Of a stretch of 64,000 bases of DNA, positions 35,432 to 44,500 are shown one piece after another. The DNA is from Bacteroidaceae bacterium (lineage in GTDB: Bacteria > Bacteroidota > Bacteroidia > Bacteroidales > Bacteroidaceae). Position 1 is the first letter of the stretch; the number at the start of each line of letters is the position of its first letter. The stretch spans positions 18,486-82,485 of the forward strand of contig JAFUGG010000027.1 of the NCBI GenBank assembly GCA_017469525.1, read 5' to 3'. A model generated the notes under the pieces. That model saw only the letters and a program-made list of their open reading frames with translations. It ran no database searches and was not told the DNA's origin. A program made the translations under genes and the position numbers.

Positions 35432-35462
35432 CAAAGTTAGCGTTTTTTTACATTGACCCAAA
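35432..35462 (-). promoter_or_regulatory. Promoter of paralog 2 (TTTG-N19-TAACTTTG)
   Basis: Minus-strand TTTG at 35462-35459, 19 bases, TAACTTTG at 35439-35432, about 75 bases before the start codon. Matches the Bacteroidetes consensus fully and resembles the promoter of paralog 1 in its flanks. Confidence 0.8.
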
Positions 35463-35780
35463 ACTTTTTAACTCTTTTTTTCTGACGAAACGAATAATTG
35501 TCAAAATAGTATCAAAAAGGGATATAATAGTACATTCCTATATATATATAAATAGGAAGATAAAAAGGGGTTGGGGTTATTGGAGTCCGCTAAAAGTTGT
35601 AAATCGATAGAGAATGTGTCCGCATTGCCGTTATCTGGAAGTAAAGGCATCTGGTTCCCTGCACGAAGAATTATTGCTTTCCGCTAAAATATCTAAGACA
35701 TCCCTTGTCCCTTTGAAAGCGAGGGCCTTCCCTGGTTCAACTCTCATTGAATGGGGGCTTGGAAATGCCTGAGATGCATA
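35463..35780. other. A+T-rich intergenic stretch
   Basis: About 320 bases upstream of paralog 2 with no supported gene. A weak hairpin (TTCCTA...TAGGAA with an AT-repeat loop, about 35535-35560) is the only structure seen. Confidence 0.5.
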
Positions 35781-35973
35781 AAGTCTGGAAGGCTTTACTA
35801 TGAGTAACCGAGGGCAACGCCCTCGGACAAAGTGTGAAGCCCTCCCCTGCTCCTGCCTGGAAGGCAGTACTATGAGGCAGCAGTGGTACTGCCTTCCAGG
35901 CAGGAGAAATCAAGTCGTGCGCTGATTCCGAGGGCGTTGCCCTCGGTTACTCATAGTGAAGCCTTCCAGGCTT
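35781..35973. repeat. Composite REP-like element (locus C)
   Basis: Left arm H1 AAGTCTGGAAGGCTTT, linker TACTATGAGTAAC, H2 CCGAGGGCAACGCCCTCGG; right arm is the inverse. The centre holds H3 CCTGCCTGGAAGGCAGTAC (35852-35870) and its inverse (35886-35904). Sequence differs from locus B in H2 (GAGGGC instead of GGGGGC) with matching changes in the partner strand. CCGGACAGCAAT follows twice downstream. Confidence 0.88.
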
Positions 35974-36042
35974 AAGATACCTAACCTACTTCCCCGGACA
36001 GCAATGATTTCATTTCTCCGGACAGCAATAACAGAATGACTC

Positions 36043-36212
36043 GGCATGCCGCGTCAGCAAAGATGGCATGCCGCGTCAGCAAAGATGGCATGCCGCGTCA
36101 GCAAAGATGGCATGCCGCGTTTGCCAACGCATACTAATACTTTGCCAAAAGAATACTAATACTTTGGCCAAAGAATGCTAATACTTTGGCTAAAGAATAC
36201 TAATACCTTGGC
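36043..36212. repeat. 22-nt-period array with orientation switch (array 3)
   Basis: The first half has CAAAG at 36058, 36080 and 36102, with word ATGGCATGCCGCGTCAG containing the palindrome GGCATGCC. The second half has the complementary anchor CTTTG at 36140, 36162 and 36184 and CCTTG at 36206, with words such as GCCAAAGAATGCTAATA. All spacings within each half are 22 bases. The second-half word is the reverse complement of the TATTAGCATTC word of array 2. The array lies just downstream of coaD. Confidence 0.85.
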
Positions 36213-36232
36213 TGAGGTATTATAAAAGGGTA

Positions 36233-36709
36233 CTAAGGGAGGAAGGCTGAGACGTCGTGGCCGAAGTGGGAGAGCTCGCGGACAATGGAGCTGCTGAGGC
36301 TGGCGAACTGTGGCGAAGCGGGCAGCAGGACGGTCTCGATGCCTGTGAGCTGACGGTTGACGTCGGCCATCTGCATCTCGTAGTCATAGTCGGCCATAGA
36401 GCGGACGCCACGTACAATAGCTATGGCACCGCTCTCCTTGGCAAAGTCGGCAGTCAGGCCAGTGTAGCTCACGACCTTGACCCTCGGCTCGTCGGCATAG
36501 AGCTTCCGGATAGCCTCCACCCGTTCACCGACCGGCATCCATCCCTGCTTCTGCTCGTTGTAGCCCACGCCGATGAGGACTTCGTCGAAGAGCCCTAATG
36601 CCCGCTTCACGATATCCGCGTGGCCAAGGGTAAAGGGGTCAAAAGAACCGGGAAAGAGAACCAGCCCCCTCCCCTGCCCTGGAAGATATTCTTGTTCGTT
36701 TTTCTTCAT
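36233..36709 (-). CDS. coaD: Phosphopantetheine adenylyltransferase
   Basis: 158 aa. LFPGSFDPFTLGHADIVKRA carries the nucleotidyltransferase T/HxGH motif (TLGH). IVRGVRSMADYDYEMQMADVNRQL and SSSIVREL (the ISSSxVR motif) complete the signature. It makes dephospho-CoA from 4'-phosphopantetheine and ATP in the penultimate CoA step. In Bacteroidales I recall coaD lying directly behind parE; here a RAYT/REP unit of about 0.8 kb lies between them on the same strand. A 12-residue N-terminal extension (MKKNEQEYLPGQ) precedes the core. The C-terminus is followed after about 20 bases by the 22-nt-period array. Confidence 0.95.
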   Translation of the reverse strand: MKKNEQEYLPGQGRGLVLFPGSFDPFTLGHADIVKRALGLFDEVLIGVGYNEQKQGWMPVGERVEAIRKLYADEPRVKVVSYTGLTADFAKESGAIAIVRGVRSMADYDYEMQMADVNRQLTGIETVLLPASPQFASLSSSIVRELSHFGHDVSAFLP

Positions 36710-36809
36710 ATCTATTTACTTTGTTCGACTCTTTTGGTTATGGTTAGCCATTATGTTCAACCATCGGCACATTAGCATTCGGTCGGTATTGGCTCATTTT
36801 AAATAGGTT

Positions 36810-36910
36810 AAGTCTGAAAGACTTTACTTTGAGTAACCGTGGGCAACGCCCTCGGACAAGTAGCATGTCACTGCCGTCCATCCTGCCTGGAAGGCAGTAC
36901 CTTGAGCATG
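36810..36910. repeat. Left half of REP-like element flanking the RAYT gene (locus D)
   Basis: H1 here is AAGTCT-GAA-AGACTT, a compensated variant of AAGCCT/AGGCTT. Then linker TACTTTGAGTAAC, H2 (CCGTGGGCAACGCCCTCGG), spacer, and H3 CCTGCCTGGAAGGCAGTAC (36882-36900) followed by CTTGAG. The RAYT stop codon is only 7 bases further on. Confidence 0.88.
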
Positions 36911-36916
36911 ACAATG

Positions 36917-37372
36917 TCACTCATCCCGCAAGAACATATCCTGCGCAGGGTTCAGTCCCATTTCCTGCAACCATTCTTCATATTCCTCGCGGAAGCTTTT
37001 ATGCTTGTGATGCTCTTTCTGATTTTTTATATACTCTATGACTGTTGGCCTTTCTTTGGCAGAGTATGAAAAGGCTGCATAACCATTTGCCCACCCCTCG
37101 AACATAGGAAATTCCTTGTTGTGTTCTTTCATCCACTTGGACGACTCCTGCTTTACGACCTTTACGAACTCGCTCAGCGCTACCGTAGGATGTACTTCGA
37201 CGCACATATGGACATGGTCCGGCATGGAATTCAGCCGGTAGAGGTGGCAGTTCTTTTGCTTGCAGATGCCGAAGATATAGGCGTACAACTCACGCTCATG
37301 CGCTTCGGTTATCGTAGGCTGCGAGCGTTTGGTACGCCAGACGATGTGGTATGTCAGACTGATATGTGGCAT
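36917..37372 (-). CDS. REP-associated tyrosine transposase (RAYT, Y1/HUH, IS200-like)
   Basis: 151 aa from MPHISLTYHIVWRTKR. An ATG nine codons upstream (37399) lies inside the flanking inverted repeat (H3' copy) and is rejected. The HUH motif is His53-Val-His55 in SMPDHVHMCVE. The predicted nucleophile is Tyr114 in VIEYIKNQKEHH, the typical Y1 helix. Such enzymes nick and rejoin single strands at hairpin-marked ends. The gene lies exactly between the left and right halves of a palindromic element present without the gene at 28118, 35781 and 41032. This places it as the likely mobilising enzyme of those copies. It interrupts the parE-coaD pair, in the same direction. Confidence 0.9.
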   Translation of the reverse strand: MPHISLTYHIVWRTKRSQPTITEAHERELYAYIFGICKQKNCHLYRLNSMPDHVHMCVEVHPTVALSEFVKVVKQESSKWMKEHNKEFPMFEGWANGYAAFSYSAKERPTVIEYIKNQKEHHKHKSFREEYEEWLQEMGLNPAQDMFLRDE

Positions 37373-37381
37373 AGAGAAGGT

Positions 37382-37471
37382 GTATTGTCTTCCAGACAAG
37401 CTGAGGATATCGGTGTCTGTATCCGAGGGCGGTGCCCTCGGTTACTCAAAGTAGAGCCTTCCAGGCTCTGG
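37382..37471. repeat. Right half of REP-like element flanking the RAYT gene (locus D)
   Basis: H3' is TTGTCT-TCC-AGACAA, a compensated variant of CTGCCT-TCC-AGGCAG. H2' CCGAGGGCGGTGCCCTCGG and TTACTCAAAGTA follow, then H1' AGAGCCTTCCAGGCTCT. Together with 36810-36910 it mirrors the compact elements, with the transposase in the centre. Confidence 0.85.
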
Positions 37472-37598
37472 GGTATCATGTCTTTGCAGAGGTCGTAGCG
37501 GCTTCCAGGCTCTGGGGTATCATGTCTTTGCAGAGGTCGCAGCGGCTTCCAGGCTCTGGGACATCATGTCTTTGCAGAGGTCGCAGCGGCTTCCAGGC
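37458..37598. repeat. Three 44-bp tandem repeats plus partial fourth
   Basis: Units start at 37458, 37502 and 37546 and each begins CTTCCAGGCTCTGGG, then ATCATGTCTTTGCAGAGGTCG. Only a few bases differ (TAGCGG or CAGCGG; GGTATC or GACATC). A nine-base start of a fourth unit ends 7 bases before the parE stop. Each unit starts with the terminal REP arm, so the array may have grown from the end of the element. Confidence 0.9.
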
Positions 37599-37604
37599 AA
37601 GCTT

Positions 37605-39590
37605 TTATGCTTCCTCCTCTTCCTCCGCCAAGTCCTCCTCGATGACAAGATTATCGATGATGAAGTTCTGGCGCTCCATTGTGTTGTCGCCCATATAGAA
37701 GTTCAGGAGTTCGGCCACCTGATCGGACTTGTGGAGCATCACTTGGTCGAGGCGCATGTCGGGGCCGATGAAGTTGTGGAACTCCTCGGGGCTTATCTCG
37801 CCGAGGCCTTTGAAGCGGGTTATCTCAGGCTCCGGCCCGAGGTCGTCGATAGCTTGTTGTCGCTCCTCGTCCGAGTAGCAATACTGCGTCACGAAGTCCT
37901 TCGAGAGGCTGAGATGGCGTGGGCGTTTGCCGTCGCTGCCGGACAGGTTGTCCTCTGCATTGTCGCGGGCGGCAAGTTCTGCCTCGATGGCGCTGAGCTT
38001 GGCCTTGCCTATCTTTGTCTTCCTGCCACGGACGCGGAACAAAGGTGTCTGCAGGATGAAGACGTGCCCCTTCTTTATGAGCTCGGGGAAGAACTTGAGG
38101 AAGAAGGTGAGCATGAGCAGGCGGATGTGCATGCCGTCGTCGTCGGCATCGGTTGCTACGATGACCTTGTTGTAGCGCAGGCCGTCGAGGCCGTCCTCGA
38201 TATTGAGTGCGGCTTGCAGGAGATTGAACTCCTCGTTCTCGTAGACCACTTTCTTCGTGAGCTTGTAGCAGTTCAGGGGCTTGCCTCTAAGGCTGAAGAC
38301 GGCCTGGGTATTTACGTCGCGGCTCTTCGTGATGCTGCCGCTGGCGGAGTCTCCCTCGGTGATGAAGATGCTGCTCTCTTCTTGGAGTTCGCCCTTGGTG
38401 TCGGTCAGATGGATTCGGCAGTCGCGGAGCTTGCGGTTGTGCAGGCTTGCTTTCTTCGACATCTCGCGTGCCTTCTTGGCCACACCAGCCATCTCCTTGC
38501 GCAGCTTCTCGCTTTCGGCTACCTTCTGGAGGATGATGTCGGCCACCTCTGTATTCTTGTGCAGATAGTTGTCCACCTGCTCTTTGACGAAGTCGCCTAT
38601 GAATTTGTCGATGGACATGCCGCCGTTCGGTTCCGTCGTCGTCGAGCCGAGTTTGACCTTTGTCTGGCTCTCGAACATCGGCTCCTGGATGTTGATGCTG
38701 ATGGCTGCCACCATGCCATTGCGGATGTCGGTGTACTCGTAGTTCTTTCCGCTGTAGTCCTTGATGACTTCCGCTATATACTTCTTGAAAGCGGCCTGGT
38801 GTGTGCCGCCCAAGGTAGTGTTCTGGCCGTTGACGAACGAGTAGTATTCTTCGCCGTTTTGCTTGGTATGTGTGAACGCTATCTCGATGTCCTCGCCGCG
38901 AAGATGTACGATGGGATAGAGCGGCTCATAGTCCATGCGGTCCGAGAGAAGGTCGGAGAGTCCGTCGCGCGACAGGATGCGGCGGCCGTTGAACATGATG
39001 GTGAGGCCCGTGTTGAGGTAGGTGTAGTTGCGGAGCATGAGTTCGACGAACTCGCTTCGGAAGGCATAGTGCTTGAAGAGAGAAGCGTCCGGCTCGAAGA
39101 AGATTGCTGTGCCGTTCTCGTCCTGAGTCTCTTCGGTGACGTCGCTTTCGAGGTTTCCTTTGCTGAACACTGCCTTGCGTGTCTGTCCGTCGCGGTAGCT
39201 TTGCACCTCGAAACGCCCGGACAGGGCATTGACTGCCTTAAGGCCCACGCCGTTCAAGCCTACGCTTTTTTGGAATGCTTTACTGTCGTACTTGCCACCC
39301 GTATTAAGCATCGACACGGCTTCGACTATTTTGCCGAGTGGGATGCCACGTCCGTAGTCGCGGACCGAGACGCGGAGATTGTCGTCGATGTCTACTTCGA
39401 TGCGTTTTCCGGCACCCATCTTGAACTCGTCGATGCTGTTGTCGATGACTTCCTTGAGCAGTACGTAGATGCCGTCCTCTGCCTGCGAGCCGTCGCCCAG
39501 GCGCCCGATGTACATGCCGGGACGCGTTCGGATGTGCTCCATATCGGAGAGGTGTCGTATGTTACCTTCGTCGTATTGTGCTGAGATCAT
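37605..39590 (-). CDS. parE: DNA topoisomerase IV subunit B (type IIA, GyrB/ParE family)
   Basis: 661 aa. GHKL ATPase motifs: [20 protein letters not shown] and [14 protein letters not shown]. The transducer follows, then the TOPRIM signature [13 protein letters not shown] and [14 protein letters not shown]. The C-terminus ends in acidic [11 protein letters not shown]. The length, and divergence from typical GyrB (for example QTKVKLGS then EPNGGM), favour ParE, the decatenating subunit; the subunit A gene is not in this window. A GNAT gene ends 45 bases upstream and may be co-transcribed. Confidence 0.92.
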   Translation of the reverse strand: MISAQYDEGNIRHLSDMEHIRTRPGMYIGRLGDGSQAEDGIYVLLKEVIDNSIDEFKMGAGKRIEVDIDDNLRVSVRDYGRGIPLGKIVEAVSMLNTGGKYDSKAFQKSVGLNGVGLKAVNALSGRFEVQSYRDGQTRKAVFSKGNLESDVTEETQDENGTAIFFEPDASLFKHYAFRSEFVELMLRNYTYLNTGLTIMFNGRRILSRDGLSDLLSDRMDYEPLYPIVHLRGEDIEIAFTHTKQNGEEYYSFVNGQNTTLGGTHQAAFKKYIAEVIKDYSGKNYEYTDIRNGMVAAISINIQEPMFESQTKVKLGSTTTEPNGGMSIDKFIGDFVKEQVDNYLHKNTEVADIILQKVAESEKLRKEMAGVAKKAREMSKKASLHNRKLRDCRIHLTDTKGELQEESSIFITEGDSASGSITKSRDVNTQAVFSLRGKPLNCYKLTKKVVYENEEFNLLQAALNIEDGLDGLRYNKVIVATDADDDGMHIRLLMLTFFLKFFPELIKKGHVFILQTPLFRVRGRKTKIGKAKLSAIEAELAARDNAEDNLSGSDGKRPRHLSLSKDFVTQYCYSDEERQQAIDDLGPEPEITRFKGLGEISPEEFHNFIGPDMRLDQVMLHKSDQVAELLNFYMGDNTMERQNFIIDNLVIEEDLAEEEEEA

Positions 39591-39635
39591 AGTTGCTTTT
39601 ATTATCTTGGAATGCCCAGGAAGACCTGGGAAAGC

Positions 39636-40790
39636 TTAGGAGAGTTCCTTGCAGAAGACTGCGCGGCGCTTGTGAATGGTGCAGTCGAGGTTCTTCCACT
39701 GCATTTGCCCTGCGAGGTTATCCTCGAGCTGAGGATGTGTCTCCGCCCACTCGAAGCCATGGTTTATGCCGAACGGTATCATGTCGGCGAAGAAGAGTGC
39801 GTTTGCTCCCTTTTCCTGATACTCGGGCAGCACGCCGATGAGGAGCATGTCGAGTATCTGGTGGTTGCGTCTGAGCCATAGTTCTCGGGCGATGTACCAC
39901 CATCCGAAGGGGAAGATTTTTGCCTTTGCCTTCTGTACGGCACGGCTGAGGCTGGGCATGCAGACGCCTACGCCGATGATTTCTCCCTCGGGGTTCTCCA
40001 CGACGGATATATAGCGGCGGTCGAGCATCTGCAGGAAGCGTTTGGCATACCACTTCATCTGCAGGTCGTCGAGCTGGCTGTATCCGTAGAGGTCCACATA
40101 GGCTTTGTTGATGACGCCGAGCAGGATTTCCACGTAACCGCCTTTGCGTATCTCGTTCTTGCTGCGGAAGTGGCGCAGGCGAAAGCCGTAGCGTTGCTTG
40201 GCCGCCTGTGCTATGCGGAAGTACTTGGCGTTGTTTGCCTCGTGTCCATTCTTGGGCAAGAAGACTTTCCTCTCCACCCATCCGGTCTCTTTCTCGTATC
40301 CGAGCCGTGCGAGATGCTGCGGGTAGTAGGGATAGTTGTAGATGGTGCAGAGCGTGGATAGCTGGTCGAAGCCTTCGGTAAGCATGCCTTCGGGGTCGAG
40401 GTCGGTGAAGCCCAGGGGGCCCACAATCTGTGTCATTCCCCTTTCCTTGCCCCACTTTTCCACGGTCTCGAGCAGTGCCTGGCTCACTTCGGGGTCGTCG
40501 ATGAAGTCAATCCAGCCGAAGCGTACCTCCTGCCTGCCCCATCGCTCGTTGGCACGAGGATTGATGATGGCTGCCACGCGGCCTACGATGCGACCCTCCC
40601 TGCGCGCCAGGAAGAATGCGGCCTGGCAGAAGCGGAAGGCGGGGTTGCTCGCGGCGTCGAGCGTCTCGAGCGTGTCCTCGAGCAGGTCTGGCACAGCATA
40701 CGGGCAGTCCTTGTACAGCTCGTAGTTGAAGCGAACGAAGGTCCGCATCTCCTTTTTCGTACTTACCTGACTGACTGTTACTGGTGCCAT
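39636..40790 (-). CDS. GNAT-like N-acetyltransferase domain protein
   Basis: 384 aa. The central and C-terminal parts contain a GNAT-like fold: GRIVGRVAAIINPRANER (strand and substrate side), VGPLGFTDLDPEGML, and a second repeat-like part, MLLIGVLPEYQEKGANALFFADMI, where the Q/R-x-x-G-x-A-like pyrophosphate loop appears degenerate (EYQEKGANA). Conserved Bacteroidetes proteins of this length are annotated only as GNAT family; substrate unknown. It stands upstream of parE on the same strand with 45 bases between, so co-expression is likely. A minus-strand TATATTTG at 40835-40828 may be its -7 element. Confidence 0.75.
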   Translation of the reverse strand: MAPVTVSQVSTKKEMRTFVRFNYELYKDCPYAVPDLLEDTLETLDAASNPAFRFCQAAFFLARREGRIVGRVAAIINPRANERWGRQEVRFGWIDFIDDPEVSQALLETVEKWGKERGMTQIVGPLGFTDLDPEGMLTEGFDQLSTLCTIYNYPYYPQHLARLGYEKETGWVERKVFLPKNGHEANNAKYFRIAQAAKQRYGFRLRHFRSKNEIRKGGYVEILLGVINKAYVDLYGYSQLDDLQMKWYAKRFLQMLDRRYISVVENPEGEIIGVGVCMPSLSRAVQKAKAKIFPFGWWYIARELWLRRNHQILDMLLIGVLPEYQEKGANALFFADMIPFGINHGFEWAETHPQLEDNLAGQMQWKNLDCTIHKRRAVFCKELS

Positions 40791-40827
40791 TGACTTCTCT
40801 GTTTCCTTTTACGGCATAATTATCGTG

Positions 40828-40835
40828 CAAATATA
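40828..40835 (-). promoter_or_regulatory. -7 element TATATTTG for the GNAT-parE run
   Basis: TAnnTTTG match on the minus strand, 38 bases before the GNAT start. No TTTG at exactly 19-20 bases upstream; one lies about 29 bases away. Confidence 0.5.
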
Positions 40836-41031
40836 CTATTTTCTGCTGACTTTTTATGCATTTCCAAAGCAAAATACCACAAAAAACAACATTATTTAAG
40901 AAATCATGTGGAATAAAGGCTTCATTTTGTGTCCGAGGAAAATCATTTCATTATCACCTGCCCCCTCGATTACGTTGGCATTTTTTTTGAATAGCTCTTA
41001 TCTGGGGGTTGGAAGACGGCCCAGTGGCAGG
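40836..41031. other. Intergenic stretch upstream of GNAT gene
   Basis: About 200 bases with no supported gene or repeat. It leads into the REP-like element at 41032. Confidence 0.5.
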
Positions 41032-41227
41032 AAAGCCTGGAAGGCTTCACCTTGAGTAACCGGGGGCGAGGCCCTCGGAAAGGGAGGATGAGCTTCTCCT
41101 CGCTGCCTGGAGGGCAGTACCATGAGAGGTCGAGGGTACTGCCTTCCAGGCAATGGCGGGAAGGTGGTCCCTATGTCCAGTCCGAGGGCTTCGCCCCCGG
41201 TTTCTCAAAGTAAAGCCTTACAGGCTT
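41032..41227. repeat. Composite REP-like element (locus E)
   Basis: Left arm H1 AAGCCTGGAAGGCTT, linker CACCTTGAGTAAC, H2 CCGGGGGCGAGGCCCTCGG (to 41078). Centre H3 CTGCCTGGAGGGCAGTAC (41103-41120) and inverse GTACTGCCTTCCAGGCA (41136-41152). Right arm H2' CCGAGGGCTTCGCCCCCGG, TTTCTCAAAGTAAAGCC, ending with H1' slightly decayed (GCCTTACAGGC). Confidence 0.88.
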
Positions 41228-41326
41228 AAGATGCTTTCCTTACTATTCTCAGCATAAAGCAGTCGGTCCCGATTTTAGCAGACAGCAATAAAGGCTTTGA
41301 AAATCTCTATGTCTATGACGAAAAAT

Positions 41327-41360
41327 GCCCTATAGGGGAGTTGGTGTTCCCCTATAGGGC
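41327..41360 (-). terminator. Strong hairpin, probable beta-galactosidase operon terminator
   Basis: Perfect 13-base arms (GCCCTATAGGGGA and its inverse) around 8 bases. On the minus strand it is followed by ATTTTTCG. It lies about 210 bases past the beta-galactosidase stop, so the 22-nt-period array at 41389 would sit in the 3' untranslated part of the message. Confidence 0.7.
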
Positions 41361-41388
41361 GTTGGATAACGCATTAGCATGCATGGAG

Positions 41389-41543
41389 CAAAGTATTAGT
41401 AATTCTTTGGGCAAAGTATTAGTATTCCTTGGACAAAGAGGTAGTGCTTGTTGGGCAAAGAGGTAGTGCTTTTTGGGCAAAGAGGTAGTGCTTGTTGGGC
41501 AAAGAGGTATACCTTTTTGGACAAAGAGGTAGTGCTCTTGGGA
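41389..41543 (+). repeat. 22-nt-period CAAAG array with two word types (array 4)
   Basis: CAAAG starts at 41389, 41412, 41434, 41456, 41478, 41500 and 41522; every step is 22 bases except the first (23). The first two units carry TATTAGT words and the later units carry AGGTAGTGCTTGTTGGG, so both word types occur in one array. It lies immediately beyond the beta-galactosidase 3' end. Confidence 0.88.
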
Positions 41544-41570
41544 TGCTCCTCTACAGGATGCCCGCAGACG

Positions 41571-44500
41571 CTACTCGGCGAGCACGTTGAACTCGGCTCC
41601 TGAAGCGAAGTCCGCACCGTTCTGGCTCGACTGGGCCGTGAAGCGGAGATAGCGGGCGCGCTGTGGCTTGTCGAACAAGACTTTCTTCTCCTTGGCCGAA
41701 CCGTCGAAGCTGCCTTCGCTGACAGGCTCTGCCCATGTCTTGCCGTCACTGCTGAGCTGCACCTTGTACGCCTTGATGTTGCCGTTGGGCGAGCCGTCTT
41801 GACGGGGCAGATAGGTGAAGCCCTTGATGAGTTTCTCCTCGCCGCAGTCGAAGTCGACCCAGTGGGGGTACTTCGGCACAGTGATGCTGTACATCGTGTG
41901 CCAAATGGTGCTCGGGTCGCCGTCCACGAGGTTCTTGCCATACTCGCCGCCCGGGCCTTCCTCACTGCTTACATAGACCACCTCGACGGGCACTTTCTCT
42001 ATCTTCTCGAACGTGGCGGATGTCTTTATCGCAGCACTTTTCTCGTACCAGGCCACTACCGTTCCGCCCTGCTTGAAGTCAAAGGGCTCCGTGTACTTCT
42101 GCGGCTTGCCACCGGCGATGCGGTAGAGTACGGAGGGCGTCTCGCCGCTGTCGTACGTATCGCCCACAATGGTGACCTTGCCGGCCTTGTCGCGAAGGAT
42201 GGCCACGGGACAGAGATGGCTGCGGCGGACAGCACTGGTGCCGGACAGCTCGTCGCCCTCTCCGACGGGAGCTATCAGCAGCTTCATCTGGTGCAACGCC
42301 CCGAGGACTCGGTCCTTCTTCAGCGGTCCGCCCTGTCCGCAACTGTTGCCGCCCATGCCGTTCACCTTACAATCCAGGTGGAGATAGGTGCCGTCGCTCG
42401 CGGGCAATTCGTGGGGATGCTGGGCCTTCGTCAGCTGGAGCGCACTCCAAGGCAGTGCCGAAGTGCTCATCGTGCCCAGCTCGCTGACGAACAGCAGGCC
42501 GTCGCCTTGGCCGTCCCTCAACGCACACCAGCGCACATCCTCGCGGTTCCCCATGCTCTGAGGCTTGGGGAAAGAGACAAACTGCTCCTGTACGGTGCTC
42601 TCATAAATACCGACGAAGAAGCCCGACTTGCGGTCGTTGTAGTTGTTCAAGGGGCCTCGGCCGTAGTAAGTATAGCGGTCGAACTGGCTGGGGAGCTTCA
42701 TCTCGTAGCCCAGACGGGGCAATGGCAGGTCGGGGTCACTCGTGATGATGCTGCTTGCCAGCACAACCTTTCCGTCGGGATAGACGCGATAGACGACCTT
42801 TGAAGTAAAGGAAACCGTCTCGCCCTGGCCCGTTGCCTCGGCCACACTTTCATAGGGCTGGCCGGCCTTCCCTGGGCGATGCTTGGCGCCGCCCCTGCCT
42901 GCAGCCTGGCTCTCGACGGTGTAGGAGACAAGGACCACACCGTCGGGCGACTTGGAGACGACGGGGTTGCCCACCGCTCTGTGCTGGAGGGCGTAGAGAC
43001 CCTGCTGGAACCATTGGTCGCGGGCCCAGTTGTCGTTATCCACAGGAGCACGGAACGCCGACAGCTGCAGCGGCGAGTTCTCGAAGAAGACCTTGCCTCC
43101 CTGCTGCATCCCACACAGGCTTCCCGTCCGATTGTCAAAGGTGATGATGTGGTCCTTACCCTTTACGACAACCTTTCCGCCCTCGTTTTTCACCTGCTGC
43201 GTGCCGCGGGGGAAGCTTACGTTCCAGTTTTGGCTCGACGTGTCAAGCAGGAACAACTGCTCGGCCATCTGCACGTAGCCCTTCTCGGCCCACGGCATAT
43301 CGTGCTTCAAACGGAACTCCACGTTGAGGAAATACTCGCCGCCTCGGCTCATGTCCACAGGGCAGTAGCAACGCATCTGCTTCCGGGGCCGGATATCCTC
43401 ACTCAAGGAGATGGGCAACTCCGCTTGTTTCTCACCATCTACGACAAGATAAGCCACCACGTCATACTCCCTGGACGAGATGGGCTCGAAGTAGTTTTTG
43501 TTGAAGACAGTAAAGTCCGCCACCTTCTTCCCATGCACTTCCCGGACCTCGTCCAGTGTCACGCCGACATTCTGATACACCTTCTTCACCTCATAATACT
43601 GAGGTTTCGGGCTGAGGTCGGGTAGCATGATGCCGTTCATACAGAACATCCCGTCGTTAGGCCAATCGCCGTGGTCGCCGCCGTAGCCGAAGTATTTGGT
43701 TCCATCGTCTGCCTTGTACGTGTCAATCGCCTGGTCAACCCAGTCCCAGATGGCTGCTCCGCAGAAGAAATTGGTGCTCTCTATCGCCTCCCAATAGTCT
43801 ATGAGATTGCCCAGGGAATTGCCCATCGAGTGGGCATACTCCGAGATGTGATAGGGATACTTGATGCCTTTGCCGGTTCCCTTGACAGCAAAGCGCACCC
43901 AATCCACCGAGGGATATTGGTTCGAGCCCATGTCCACGATGTCGTTGTTACGCTCGTACTGCACCGGACGACTCTGGTCGAAAGCCTTGATGGCCTCGTA
44001 TGCTGCCTTGAAGTTATCGCCCGGGCCGGCCTCGTTTCCAAGGCTCCAGATGACGATGCTGGGATGGTTGACGTGTGCCTTGACTGCCTCCATGTTGCGG
44101 GCAACATGGGCGGCTCGCCATTCCTGGGGGTGAGAAAGACTCGCCTCGCCATAGTAGTATTCGTGGCTCTCTATGTTGGCTTCGTCCTCGAGGTACAGGC
44201 CGTACTTGTCCGCAAGGTAGTAGAAGTACGGATCATTGCTGTAGTGCGAGAGGCGGACGTGGTTTATGTTGCCCCGTTTCATCAGCTTCACCTCCTCGAG
44301 CATCTGGCTGCGAGTGATGGCGTGGCCTGTTGTGGGATTCGTCTCATGACGGTTCACGCCCTTCAGCTTTACAGGTTTTCCGTTGACGTAGAAGTATCTG
44401 CCGGCCAACCCGAACTCGTCCTCCGCTGCTTTCGTCTCGCGGATTTCGACGGTTCGGATGCCGAAGTAGGTCGAAGTGCAATCCAGGAGGCGGCCTTTCT

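Noticed and set aside
37373..37399. Upstream start for the RAYT gene (MSGRQYTFS)
   Set aside because: These codons lie in the H3' inverted repeat of the flanking element. MPHISLTYH is the usual start for the family.
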